Assembly (NCBI RefSeq): GCF_016735585.2
Contig: NZ_JAERSE020000005.1
Location: 1-64,000 of the forward strand
Direction: 5' to 3'
Source of the DNA: Chryseobacterium tagetis
GTDB lineage: Bacteria; Bacteroidota; Bacteroidia; Flavobacteriales; Weeksellaceae
Length of the DNA stretch: 64,000 nt
The notes beneath the pieces were generated by a model. The model was not told the origin of the DNA, searched no databases, and saw nothing but the letters and a program-made list of their open reading frames with translations. Below, in pieces: positions 41,809 to 50,696 of the stretch (position 1 is its first letter; each line of letters begins with the position of its first letter). The translations under genes and the position numbers were made by a program.

Positions 41809-44007
41809 ATGAAAACTAAACCATTTATTGTCTCGTGCCTGTTGATGGCCGTGCAGGGATTTGGCCAGCAGAATTACTGGTCAAAACTTAAAGATCAAAA
41901 CGTAAGTAGAGAAAATTTGAGTCCGAGATGGACAACTCCGAATACTTTTTCTTTATACCAACTAGATTTAGACAAAATTAAAGCAGATCTTAAAACAGCT
42001 CCGCAACGTTTTTCAAAAGATGAAAGTTTAATCATTAAATTTCCTGATTCAGATGGGAAAACAAGAGATTATATTGTTCAGGAAGCATCTGTGATGGAAC
42101 CAGAATTGCAGGCAAAATTCCCTGAGATCCGCTCGTATGTTGGTTGGCAAAAAAATCATCCGGAAAATTCGATCCGTTTCAGTGTGACTCCGCAAACAGG
42201 AATTAGTGTGATGTATTTTGATAATTGGGAAGTAAGCTATCTGGACACTTATGCAAAAGATCATTCCTCTTTCATTCTTTACAAAAGAAAAGATCTGCCT
42301 AAAAATGATCGTCTTTTTGAATGTCATGTAGAAAATGAATTAGATAATTTAAAGAATAATGGGTCTACGAATAAAGCCCCTTTGGTTTCTGACGGTCAGT
42401 TCAGAACATACAGATTAGCTTTAGCTGCGACAGGAGAATATACGACTTTCCATGGTGGAACGATCGCGGGAGCACTTGCTGCAATGGCAACTACAATGAC
42501 GAGAGTAAATGGAGTCTACGAAAAGACTATTTCCTCTACAATGGTAATGATAGCCAACAATAATTTAATCATTTATACTAATGCTACTACAGATCCTTAT
42601 ACAAATAATAATGGATCTACGATGTTAGGCGAAAATCAGACGAATATTAATACCGTCATTGGAACGGCTAATTATGATATTGGCCATGTTTTCAGCACGG
42701 GAGGTGGCGGTGTTGCCTATTTAGGATCAATATGTACAACCAATAAAGCAAGAGGAGTTACAGGTTCAGGAGCTCCGGTTGGAGATCCTTTTGATATCGA
42801 TTATGTAGCTCATGAAATGGGGCATCAGTTTGGAGGAAACCATACTTTCAGAGCCAATACAGGTTCATGTAGCGGAAATGCAAATAATTCTACAGCATAT
42901 GAACCAGGGAGTGGGACTACCATTATGGCTTATGCAGGAATTTGTGGAGCAGCAAACAATGTTCAAAACAACAGTGATGCGTACTTTCATGCTGCCAATG
43001 TGCAGGAAATGTATGCTGTCTTACAAAGATCATCGGATTGCTCTGTGAAAACTCCGAATAATAATTTAGTTCCCACTGCAGATGCAGGAGCAGATTATAG
43101 TATTCCTAATGGGACGGCTTTTGTTTTAACAGGCACGGGAACCGATCCTAATGGAGATCCGATCACGTATTTATGGGAGCAGTATGATAATACTTCAAAT
43201 ACACAGCCTCCGGTTTCTACGGCAACAGTAGGTCCTGTGTATCGTTCTTTGTCTCCGACAGTTTCTCCTTCAAGATATTTTCCGGTGCTAAGTTCAGTTG
43301 TTGCTAATAATCTGATTCCAAAATGGGAAGTTACCCCAAGTGTTGCAAGAACGCTGAATTTCTCATTACTTGTCAATGATAATAAAGCAACAGGAAACCA
43401 GGCTGCAAGAGATGCGATGGTAGTAACCGTTACAAGTGATGGTCCTTTCACGGTATCTTCACATATAAGTAATATTAATTATACTGGAGGTACAACGACT
43501 AATGTCACTTGGAATGTGGCAGGAACAAACACAGGAACGATCAATACCCAAAATGTTACGATTTTACTTTCGAAAGATGGTGGTTTAACTTTTAATACAG
43601 TTCTGGCTGCAAGTGTTCCGAATAACGGTTCTGCAACGGTGAATTTACCTAATGAGAATATTGCTTCAGCAAGAATAATGGTAAAAGCGCTGAATAACAT
43701 TTATTATGCATTGAATTCTTCAAGCTTTTCAATCACCCAGTCATTGGGAACTTCAGAATCTGAAATTAAGGGCAGTTTCTCAATCTATCCTAACCCATCC
43801 CATGATGTGGTTAATATTAAATTGAAAAACCAGTCACAAAAAGCAGACTATTCATTATTTGATGCTTCAGGAAGACTGGTGAAAAACGGAAGCTTTAAAG
43901 GCGAAACAAAAGTGAAAGTTAACGATCTGACCAATGGAAATTATTTGATCTCGATTGCTTTGGAAAACGGTGAGAGGGTAACTGAAAAATTAATTATAGG
44001 AAAATAA
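41809..44007 (+). CDS. T9SS-sorted reprolysin-like metalloprotease
   Basis: Signal peptide (…AVQGFGQQ) and propeptide-like region lead to the catalytic motif H335-E-M-G-H339-QFGGNH345, i.e. HExxHxxGxxH of metzincins (M12/reprolysin-like). A following Met-turn candidate is IMAYAGIC. Residues about 425-650 look like Ig or PKD-type adhesion modules (DAGADYSIPNGTAFVLTGTGTDPNGDPITYLWEQ). The end, about 655-732, is a type A T9SS sorting domain (FSIYPNPSHDVVNI...KLIIGK). It would be secreted or cell-surface and act on proteins outside the cell. Confidence 0.93.
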   Translation: MKTKPFIVSCLLMAVQGFGQQNYWSKLKDQNVSRENLSPRWTTPNTFSLYQLDLDKIKADLKTAPQRFSKDESLIIKFPDSDGKTRDYIVQEASVMEPELQAKFPEIRSYVGWQKNHPENSIRFSVTPQTGISVMYFDNWEVSYLDTYAKDHSSFILYKRKDLPKNDRLFECHVENELDNLKNNGSTNKAPLVSDGQFRTYRLALAATGEYTTFHGGTIAGALAAMATTMTRVNGVYEKTISSTMVMIANNNLIIYTNATTDPYTNNNGSTMLGENQTNINTVIGTANYDIGHVFSTGGGGVAYLGSICTTNKARGVTGSGAPVGDPFDIDYVAHEMGHQFGGNHTFRANTGSCSGNANNSTAYEPGSGTTIMAYAGICGAANNVQNNSDAYFHAANVQEMYAVLQRSSDCSVKTPNNNLVPTADAGADYSIPNGTAFVLTGTGTDPNGDPITYLWEQYDNTSNTQPPVSTATVGPVYRSLSPTVSPSRYFPVLSSVVANNLIPKWEVTPSVARTLNFSLLVNDNKATGNQAARDAMVVTVTSDGPFTVSSHISNINYTGGTTTNVTWNVAGTNTGTINTQNVTILLSKDGGLTFNTVLAASVPNNGSATVNLPNENIASARIMVKALNNIYYALNSSSFSITQSLGTSESEIKGSFSIYPNPSHDVVNIKLKNQSQKADYSLFDASGRLVKNGSFKGETKVKVNDLTNGNYLISIALENGERVTEKLIIGK

Positions 44008-44027
44008 TTATAAAGTTTATTAAATAC

Positions 44028-44055
44028 AAAAGCAGTCGTTTTGACTGCTTTTTTT
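44028..44055 (+). terminator. Terminator between protease and MscS genes
   Basis: AAAAGCAGTC / GACTGCTTTT form a 10-bp stem with loop GTTTT and a T-run to 44055. It is also usable from the minus strand. Confidence 0.85.
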
Positions 44056-44056
44056 A

Positions 44057-44938
44057 TTAATCGTGATTTTCATTGATGCCGATTTCTCCATTTGTAATGC
44101 TTATACTTGTTGGCGTTACCAGCTGAATCCCGTCTGCATCAAAACGCTGTTTTATTTTTAATAAAGCTTCACTTTTTAACTGTACCATATTGGCTCCTAT
44201 TTTCATCCAGAATTTAGCCTGTAAATTAAAAACGCCTTGTTTCAAATCGGTGAAGATAACTTCCACATTATCCAGCCGATCAACATTATCTAGGCTTGTT
44301 ATAATTTCTAAAATTCCCTTTTGAGCTTTGCTGATATCTTCATCTGCGGGAATTTCAAAATTTAAAATAATTCTTCGTTGAGGAGATGCGGTAATATTGT
44401 AAAATGGAGCATTAAAAACGACCTGATTGGGAATATAAGCTTTTTTTCCATCATCCGTAAGGATTTTTGTCGTTAGAAAACCAATTTCCTGTACCGTTCC
44501 GGAGTGGTTTCCTATAGTAATATAATCACCAACTTTGTATGCTTTATCAATTCCGATCAGCATTCCTGAAAATATACTGGAAACCAGATCTTTCAATGCA
44601 ACCCCGGCAATTACCCCGGCAACTCCCAAACTTCCGATGAATTTCCAGAGAAAACCGCTGAAGCCCATGATTTCTAATGAGATAAATGTTCCCATGATCA
44701 TGATTAAAAATCTGAAAACACCAATTAAAGTTACCAATGAGCTTTCTTTTTTACTTTTTGGGAAAAATTTATGAAAAAGCTTTACCGCGATTTGGCTGAG
44801 ATATTTACTTGTGAACAGAAAAAAAGAAAATACAATAATTCCCACCACCAGTTTTGGGGTGAGTTCAGCAAAAGTTAAATACCAGTTTTCTAAAACTTTG
44901 TACACAACATCTATATATCTTAAGCCTGTTTTCTCCAT
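44057..44938 (-). CDS. MscS-family mechanosensitive ion channel
   Basis: The 293-residue product has two to three N-terminal membrane helices, the pore helix region FLWKFIGSLGVAGVIAGVALKDLVSSIFSGMLIGID (about 90-125), then the beta domain YKVGDYITIGNHSGTVQEIGFLTTKILTDDGKKAYIPNQVVF. This is a small-conductance osmotic release valve of the inner membrane. Convergent with the protease gene. Confidence 0.93.
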   Translation of the reverse strand: MEKTGLRYIDVVYKVLENWYLTFAELTPKLVVGIIVFSFFLFTSKYLSQIAVKLFHKFFPKSKKESSLVTLIGVFRFLIMIMGTFISLEIMGFSGFLWKFIGSLGVAGVIAGVALKDLVSSIFSGMLIGIDKAYKVGDYITIGNHSGTVQEIGFLTTKILTDDGKKAYIPNQVVFNAPFYNITASPQRRIILNFEIPADEDISKAQKGILEIITSLDNVDRLDNVEVIFTDLKQGVFNLQAKFWMKIGANMVQLKSEALLKIKQRFDADGIQLVTPTSISITNGEIGINENHD

Positions 44939-44981
44939 AAAATTTTAAAATTAAATTTTTTTATAATTTTTAAACAAAAAT

Positions 44982-45018
44982 TTTGCCAGTCTCAAAAAGT
45001 CTACTAAATTTGTAGACT
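44982..45018 (+). promoter_or_regulatory. Peroxiredoxin promoter with overlapping inverted repeat
   Basis: TTTG (44982-44985), exactly 19 bp, then TAAATTTG (45005-45012), a perfect Bacteroidetes promoter. AGTCTAC (44998-45004) and GTAGACT (45012-45018) form a 7-bp inverted repeat that brackets the -7 box, so a repressor bound there would block transcription. The ATG is only 16 bp past the -7 box, giving a very short leader. Confidence 0.75.
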
Positions 45019-45028
45019 AATAAAACAA

Positions 45029-45670
45029 ATGAATATGTCAATTAAACTAGGAGATACAGCACCAGATTTTAATGCAGAGTCTACATCCGGAAATTTGAAT
45101 TTCTATGATTTTCTTGGAAATTCATGGGGGATTTTATTTTCCCATCCCGCAGATTATACCCCGGTATGTACTACAGAACTTGGCTATACTGCAAAGCTGA
45201 AGTCTGAATTTGAACAAAGAAATACAAAAGCAATTGCTTTAAGTGTAGATGAAGTAGAAGACCATCACAACTGGATAAAAGATATTAATGAAACTCAAAA
45301 TACAAAGGTAGAGTTTCCTATAATTGCTGATAAAGACAGGAAAATTTCGGAATTATATGATTTTATTCATCCGAATGCTTCTGCAACAGCTACCGTTCGT
45401 TCTTTATTGATTATTGATCCTGAGAAAAAAGTGAGATTGATTATTACTTATCCGGCATCTACAGGAAGAAACTTTAATGAGATCATAAGAGTTTTAGATT
45501 CTTTACAATTGGTAGATTCTCATAAAATCGCGACTCCTGTCAATTGGAAAAATGGTGAAGATGTTATTATTCCACCGGCAGTTTCTACCGAAGATGCTAA
45601 AAAAATATTCCCTAAAGGAGTAAGAGAAATAAAGCCGTATCTGAGATATACGCCTCAACCCAACATTTAA
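45029..45670 (+). CDS. Peroxiredoxin, 1-Cys (Prx6-like)
   Basis: The 213-residue product (ATG at 45029; Met3 is an alternative) has the peroxidatic motif HPADYTPVCTTELG with Cys47. There is no other Cys, so it is a 1-Cys type that must be reduced by an outside thiol. The long C-terminal extension (TPVNWKNGEDVIIPPAVSTEDAKKIFPKG) is typical of Prx6. It reduces H2O2 and alkyl hydroperoxides. A consensus promoter with an overlapping inverted repeat precedes it. Confidence 0.93.
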   Translation: MNMSIKLGDTAPDFNAESTSGNLNFYDFLGNSWGILFSHPADYTPVCTTELGYTAKLKSEFEQRNTKAIALSVDEVEDHHNWIKDINETQNTKVEFPIIADKDRKISELYDFIHPNASATATVRSLLIIDPEKKVRLIITYPASTGRNFNEIIRVLDSLQLVDSHKIATPVNWKNGEDVIIPPAVSTEDAKKIFPKGVREIKPYLRYTPQPNI

Positions 45671-45708
45671 TTTATTTGATTTTTTATAGTTTAGTTTTAA
45701 TTTGTACG

Positions 45709-45740
45709 AAAAGCGGCCCGGAAATTTCCGGGCCGCTTTT
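45709..45740. terminator. Perfect GC-rich palindrome between peroxiredoxin and barrel protein
   Basis: A 32-bp perfect palindrome (half AAAAGCGGCCCGGAAA) lies between convergent genes, and A4/T4 ends make it a bidirectional terminator. Confidence 0.9.
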
Positions 45741-45763
45741 ACTATTTTTTAATACAGAAGATT

Positions 45764-46354
45764 CTAGTTTGCTTCTCTGATTACCTGTTTTGCTTTCGCT
45801 GTCGGAATATAAATACTGAACCCTACATTGAATGTAATATTAGAATTTAATCCTTCACTTCCAAATCCTGCTTGTCCTTGGTATTTTACTAAACCTTCCA
45901 ATCCGATGTTAGGAGTAATGAAGTAAGAATATCCAGGTCCTACTCCAAAATCAAGACCTGTCGTAGAATTTCCGTTTTCTACAGAAGATCCACCGATCCC
46001 TACATTTCCTTCAAAAAACCATCTTCCGTGGTTTAATAAATTATCAACTCCTTTTTCTCCCGGTGATAAATAATAACGTCCTAAACCTCCTACTGCATAA
46101 TCAAATCTTGTAGGGCTTCCGTTGGTTACCTTGCTGATCCCAAGATTTACATATCCACCAACTGCTACATTATCATCAATAAAATAAGCTCCTTTTGGCT
46201 GAATTGCAATATTATAACCACCTCCTGTATTTAATCCGAAGTTACTGGAAAGAAGGCTGCTTCCTACTAACCAATTCCCTTTCTGTATCTGAGCATTTGC
46301 AGTTGCGGTTAATCCACCGATCGCAAATATTCCTGCTAAAATTAGTTTTTTCAT
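45764..46354 (-). CDS. Outer-membrane beta-barrel protein
   Basis: Signal peptide MKKLILAGIFAIGGLTATANAQ. The 196-residue product has alternating polar/aromatic strands (WLVGSSLLSSNFGLN, AYFIDDNVAVGGYVNLGI, WFFEGNVGIGG, LDFGVGPGYSYFI, ITFNVGFSIYIP) of the OmpW/opacity-type eight-strand fold. Small-barrel porin-like proteins in Bacteroidetes are of unknown substrate. Single gene, with an AT-rich leader of about 150 bp that shows no other gene. Confidence 0.85.
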   Translation of the reverse strand: MKKLILAGIFAIGGLTATANAQIQKGNWLVGSSLLSSNFGLNTGGGYNIAIQPKGAYFIDDNVAVGGYVNLGISKVTNGSPTRFDYAVGGLGRYYLSPGEKGVDNLLNHGRWFFEGNVGIGGSSVENGNSTTGLDFGVGPGYSYFITPNIGLEGLVKYQGQAGFGSEGLNSNITFNVGFSIYIPTAKAKQVIREAN

Positions 46355-46513
46355 ACTTTATCGTTTTAATAATTAATGTTTATTATTCTAATAATTGTTA
46401 AAAAACAATAAATATGCCATGTAACTCATTTTAAAGTGATTTTTTATGATTTACTTCAGTTCAAGTAAAAATAGGATGCAATTTTTTGATCACTTTTTTA
46501 TTGATTTTACAAT

Positions 46514-47029
46514 TTATATGAAAACAAGAATGATAGAAACGATAAGTCCTACAATGGTAAATACCATTCCACGTTTGAATGCTTTTGTTTTAGGATTGAA
46601 CATCCAGAAACTTGAAATCACAAAGAAAAACAAAGCGATTCCAAAGAAGGTATTTAATGGAGAAAGAGTATCTTTAGACTGGGATTTGTGAAGTTTTGTC
46701 ATTTTATCCAACACAAAAGGAAGTTCTTTTTTTGTGTATTTTGCCTGACCTGTTGCTGCATCGTACGTTCCCTGTTTGAATCTCAAAACGCTACCTTCAG
46801 TTTTTTCCACTTCTAGGTTTTTCATTTTTAATTCTTTTCCTAATTCCTTTTCAGAAAGATTTTTAGCGATTACTTTATCAATTTTCTTTTCTTTTTTCAG
46901 AAAATCGGTATCTCTGTAAATCAATAAAACTCCACTTACTGCATATACCGCCATAATACCTGCAAGGAAAAACCCTAAATAGCGGTGCGTAATTCTCATA
47001 AAACTTCTTGTGTCTTTAATCTTATCCAT
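46514..47029 (-). CDS. PepSY-associated membrane protein, partner of TonB receptor
   Basis: The 171-residue product has the PepSY-TM start ITHRYLGFFLAGIMAVYAVSGVLLIYRD (about 13-40) with the conserved H-R-x-L-G and a first helix, a periplasmic central part, and two C-terminal helices (LNTFFGIALFFFVISSFWMF; MVFTIVGLIVSIILVFI). It lies 85 bp behind the TonB receptor on the same strand. Proteins of this type often pair with siderophore receptors, perhaps as ferric reductase-like helpers (inference). Confidence 0.82.
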   Translation of the reverse strand: MDKIKDTRSFMRITHRYLGFFLAGIMAVYAVSGVLLIYRDTDFLKKEKKIDKVIAKNLSEKELGKELKMKNLEVEKTEGSVLRFKQGTYDAATGQAKYTKKELPFVLDKMTKLHKSQSKDTLSPLNTFFGIALFFFVISSFWMFNPKTKAFKRGMVFTIVGLIVSIILVFI

Positions 47030-47114
47030 ATCTTAATTATTTTTTGTTTTATAAAGTTAAAAGTGGAAACTGCAAAAATGCAACTTCCACTTTGATTTGA
47101 AAAATTATTTAATC

Positions 47115-49316
47115 TTAAAGTTTATATGTTAATGTGAAATAGAAATTTCTTGGTGTAATCGGGTTTACAGAATAGTTTTCGTGAACGTTATAGTTTACAG
47201 TATCAAACAGGTTTCCCACTTTTCCTTGAATTGAGAATTTCTTCCAGTCGTAGCCTGCGCTGAAATCTACTGTTGTGAAGCCATTCACATCAATCATCCT
47301 TGTGACTTGTGTTTGATTTTTCGTATCATTCCAACCAGCTTTTCTATCTCCTGTATAAAATACTGTTGTTCCAATTTTAAGACCTTTAGCAAAATTTGTA
47401 AATGTATAGAAAGCTGAAATATTTGTTGTAACAGCAGGAGTTCTTACTAATCTTTGATCTTCTACATAACCATAAATATCTGGAGTTTTTGTATAAACAG
47501 CATTGTTGTATGAAATACCTCCGATTAATGATAGATTAGTTAATGGGTTTCCTGTAATATCTAATTCTATACCACGACTTCTTACTTTTCCTGCAAATTC
47601 TTTCAAATTAGAATCTGAGTTTTGAGTAACTCCATCGGCTTTAAATCTTGCAGTCGTGTAATTATTGTTGTTAACAATTTGATATGCTGTTAAGTTAATT
47701 GCAACTGCATTATTAAAGATATTCTTTTTAATCCCAATTTCATACTGATCTACAGTGGAAGGTTTCAATGATTCAAAATTTACAGTGGTTCCTGTATTTG
47801 GAACAAATGAATTGGTGTATGTCGCGAATACTGAAATATTTTCATCAGGATTGTAAATAATACCTACTTTTGGTGAGAATGCGTGATCTTCTGTTTTTGC
47901 ACTTGCTACTGGAATTACATATCCAGGTATAAATATATTGTCTGAAGATTCACCATTAGTTAAATAAGAATAACGAACTCCAGCTAAAACTTTTAAAGAT
48001 TTTGTTAATTCAACTAGATCTTGGGCATAAACTCCAAATCTTCTTGTCGGAATTCTTCTTCTGTAAGCTTTATCTGCGGTTGGCATTGTTCCATCATTTG
48101 TCCAAGTTGAAGGATCATTTAAAAGAAATGTACCTAAAGTTGTACTGCTTAATTTAAAAGTGTAAGAATCAGCTACTCCATAATCTCCATCAGTACCGAC
48201 CAATAGTTTGTGATTAATATTTCCAGTCTTAAACTCTCCATTTAAATTAATCTGTAATGAAGTATAATTTTGCTCATTGTAAGTTCTACCTACCGGTCTT
48301 GTCCAACTTGGATTTAAATTATTCGTTTTTGAATTATAAGCCCACTGAACTCTTTCCGTAGAAAAATAATCTTTTGTATAATTTTGATAAGAAGCGACAG
48401 CATTTAATGACCAATTATTATTAAATCTATGATTTAAAATAATATCAGTTGTAGCTTGTTGATTGGTTTGGTATTGCCAATTTGTTCCAAAGAATTGATT
48501 TCTGCTAACTTCAGTTGCTAATCTAGAAACTCCTGTTGCATTATCTGTAACACTTCCAATTCCAAAATCTGGTGTGAAAGTATGATATAAATAATCTCCT
48601 TCTACGATAAGCTGAGTATTTTCACTAAGGTTAAAGAGAAAAGACGGATTGAAATAATTTTTTTTAGATTCTACTAAGTCTCTGAAACTTTCAGCATATT
48701 CATAAGTTCCGTTTACTCGGAATGCAATATTCTTTGAAAGAGGTCCATAGATATCTACAGTTGGTTTATATGAGTTCCAGCTTCCCGCACTGAATCCAAC
48801 TGAACCTCCGAAATTAAATTTTGGTTTTTTGGTAATCAAGTTTACAATTCCACCAGGACCAACATTTCCATAAAGCATGGCGTTTGCTCCTTTTAGTACT
48901 TCAACTCTTTCAAGTCCGCTTACTTCGGGAAATACTCCGCTATTAATTTTGGCTCCATTTTTGAATATATTATCATTTCCAAAAGTAAAACCTCTTCCTC
49001 CGAAACTATCCTGAGAGCCTCCTCTTGCAGAAGTAAGGTAAATTCCGTTTACGTTTTTTATAACATCGCTAAGCTGCTTTGCCTGTTGCTGTTCAATGAT
49101 TTCGTGAGTAACGATTGCAATTGGTTGAGGAGTTTCCATTACTGTCAGATTTGACTTTGTAGATAATGGTTTTGCCTTATTAGGGTTTCCTGTTTTATAA
49201 AGGTTTACGTCTTCAATAGTCTGAATTTTGATGGTATCAGATTCAGTTTTTTTCATTTGTGCACCTATAGATACAGCTGTAAACAGCAATCCTAAAGTTA
49301 CCAGTTGCTTTTTCAT
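47115..49316 (-). CDS. TonB-dependent siderophore receptor
   Basis: Signal peptide (…VSIGAQM), TonB box region, plug domain (LTVMETPQPIAIVTHEIIEQ, VNGIYLTSARGG, GLERVEVLKGANAMLYGNVGPGGIVNLITKKP) and a 22-strand barrel ending in FYFTLTYKL with C-terminal aromatic. 733 residues. It imports an iron-siderophore across the outer membrane using TonB energy. Upstream a TAGCTTTG -7 box lies on the minus strand at 49352-49359. The ligand is not predictable; no Fur box was clear by eye. Confidence 0.95.
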   Translation of the reverse strand: MKKQLVTLGLLFTAVSIGAQMKKTESDTIKIQTIEDVNLYKTGNPNKAKPLSTKSNLTVMETPQPIAIVTHEIIEQQQAKQLSDVIKNVNGIYLTSARGGSQDSFGGRGFTFGNDNIFKNGAKINSGVFPEVSGLERVEVLKGANAMLYGNVGPGGIVNLITKKPKFNFGGSVGFSAGSWNSYKPTVDIYGPLSKNIAFRVNGTYEYAESFRDLVESKKNYFNPSFLFNLSENTQLIVEGDYLYHTFTPDFGIGSVTDNATGVSRLATEVSRNQFFGTNWQYQTNQQATTDIILNHRFNNNWSLNAVASYQNYTKDYFSTERVQWAYNSKTNNLNPSWTRPVGRTYNEQNYTSLQINLNGEFKTGNINHKLLVGTDGDYGVADSYTFKLSSTTLGTFLLNDPSTWTNDGTMPTADKAYRRRIPTRRFGVYAQDLVELTKSLKVLAGVRYSYLTNGESSDNIFIPGYVIPVASAKTEDHAFSPKVGIIYNPDENISVFATYTNSFVPNTGTTVNFESLKPSTVDQYEIGIKKNIFNNAVAINLTAYQIVNNNNYTTARFKADGVTQNSDSNLKEFAGKVRSRGIELDITGNPLTNLSLIGGISYNNAVYTKTPDIYGYVEDQRLVRTPAVTTNISAFYTFTNFAKGLKIGTTVFYTGDRKAGWNDTKNQTQVTRMIDVNGFTTVDFSAGYDWKKFSIQGKVGNLFDTVNYNVHENYSVNPITPRNFYFTLTYKL

Positions 49317-49490
49317 TTTTATTTTTATTTAGAGTGGTTTTAAATAAGGTGCAAAGCTAATTATTTATTTGTCTTTATTTAGATTTATTAAAAATAATAT
49401 TGCTGATTTTTATCATAACAAATGTTAAAATTTACATTCAGGCAATCTTATTAAAATGTATTTATAAATATCTTTGTTAAAAATATTAGT

Positions 49491-50549
49491 ATGCAATTGG
49501 TAAAAGTTGGGCTATGTGCCTTTGGAATGAGTGGGAAGGTTTTTCATGCTCCGTTTTTGAAAGAACATCCAGGTTTTTTTATGTCTGCGGTAGTAGAGAG
49601 AAGTAAAGAAGAATCTAAAGAAAAATATCCTGATGCAGTTATTTATCGATCTGTTGAAGAAATGTTAAACAATTCAGATGTTGAATTAGTAGTCGTGAAT
49701 ACACCGGTTCAGACTCATTTTGAATATGCGAAAATGGCTTTGAATGCGGGTAAAAATGTAATAGTAGAAAAACCTTTTACGGTGACTTTGGCAGAAGCAG
49801 AAGCCTTAGTGAAATTGGCTGATGAAAAAGGATTGTTTCTGAGTGTATATCAAAACAGAAGGTTTGACAGAGATTATCTGCAGGTTCAGAAAATTATCCA
49901 GGATAAAAAAATAGGAAATCTGAAAGAAGTTGAGATACGATTTGACCGTTTCAGAACTGAAGCAAGTGGAAAACAGCATAAAGAAAACCCTGAGCAAACA
50001 GGATCTGGTTCTCTGCATGATTTAGGATCACATCTTATAGATCAGGCAACACAGTTTTTTGGTTCTCCTCAAAAATTATTTGCCGATATTTTTTCAATGA
50101 AAGGAAAAGAATTTGCGAATGATTATTTTGAGATCCTTTTATTTTATCCTAATGAACTCAGAGTACGGTTGAAGTCTTCGGTTTTTAGCAAAGAAGCTCA
50201 TTATGCTTATATTTTCCATGGAGATAAAGGAAGCTTTTTACAGGAAAGAACTGATGATCAGGAAAATGAATTGGTAGCAGGAGCCATTCCTGAGTATGGA
50301 AAAGAATGGACAAAACCTTTACAGGAAGCCGATGGAATTTTAAACTTCATCAATGAAAATTCAGAAACAGAAAGAATTCTTACGTACAGTGAAGCTGGTA
50401 ATTATATGAATTATTACCAACAAATTTACGAGTATATGGTTTTTGGATATGCTTTGCCGTCACCGGGACAAGAGGTGATTCAGAATATGAAAATCATTGA
50501 AGCAGCAGAGGAAAGTGCAAAAGAAGGGAAGATTATTAACTTAGCTTAA
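49491..50549 (+). CDS. Gfo/Idh/MocA family oxidoreductase
   Basis: The 352-residue product has the N-terminal Rossmann region VKVGLCAFGMSGKVFHAPFL, VVNTPVQTHFEYAKMALNAGKNVIVEKPFTVTLAEAEALV with the family EKP motif, and the C-terminal sheet domain (GSGSLHDLGSHLIDQATQFFG) with the conserved D-x-x-x-H. NAD(P)-dependent sugar or inositol dehydrogenase-like; the substrate is not known. A TATCTTTG -7 element lies at 49469-49476, 14 bp before the ATG. Confidence 0.92.
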   Translation: MQLVKVGLCAFGMSGKVFHAPFLKEHPGFFMSAVVERSKEESKEKYPDAVIYRSVEEMLNNSDVELVVVNTPVQTHFEYAKMALNAGKNVIVEKPFTVTLAEAEALVKLADEKGLFLSVYQNRRFDRDYLQVQKIIQDKKIGNLKEVEIRFDRFRTEASGKQHKENPEQTGSGSLHDLGSHLIDQATQFFGSPQKLFADIFSMKGKEFANDYFEILLFYPNELRVRLKSSVFSKEAHYAYIFHGDKGSFLQERTDDQENELVAGAIPEYGKEWTKPLQEADGILNFINENSETERILTYSEAGNYMNYYQQIYEYMVFGYALPSPGQEVIQNMKIIEAAEESAKEGKIINLA

Positions 50550-50565
50550 AATTATGCTTAATAAC

Positions 50566-50651
50566 TAACCACAAAAGAAACAAAAGCTATTTGAAATTTT
50601 TAGGTAAATAAAGTTCTTAAAAAATAGATGTGATTAATTCTTTTGTGGTTA
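50566..50651. repeat. MITE-like inverted-repeat element (short)
   Basis: TAACCACAAAAG (50566-50577) and CTTTTGTGGTTA (50640-50651) are perfect 12-bp inverses. Inside, the left arm continues AAACAAAAG, echoing the longer element at 34695-34849. No ORF. It lies between the oxidoreductase and the ABC-F terminator. Confidence 0.65.
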
Positions 50652-50661
50652 AATAAAAAAG

Positions 50662-50692
50662 AAAAAGGTTCATGAATTTTTCATGAACCTTT
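50662..50692. terminator. Bidirectional terminator of the ABC-F gene
   Basis: AAAGGTTCATGA / TCATGAACCTTT form a 12-bp stem with a 5-nt loop. On the minus strand a T-run follows, ending the ABC-F gene. Confidence 0.85.
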
Positions 50693-50696
50693 AATT

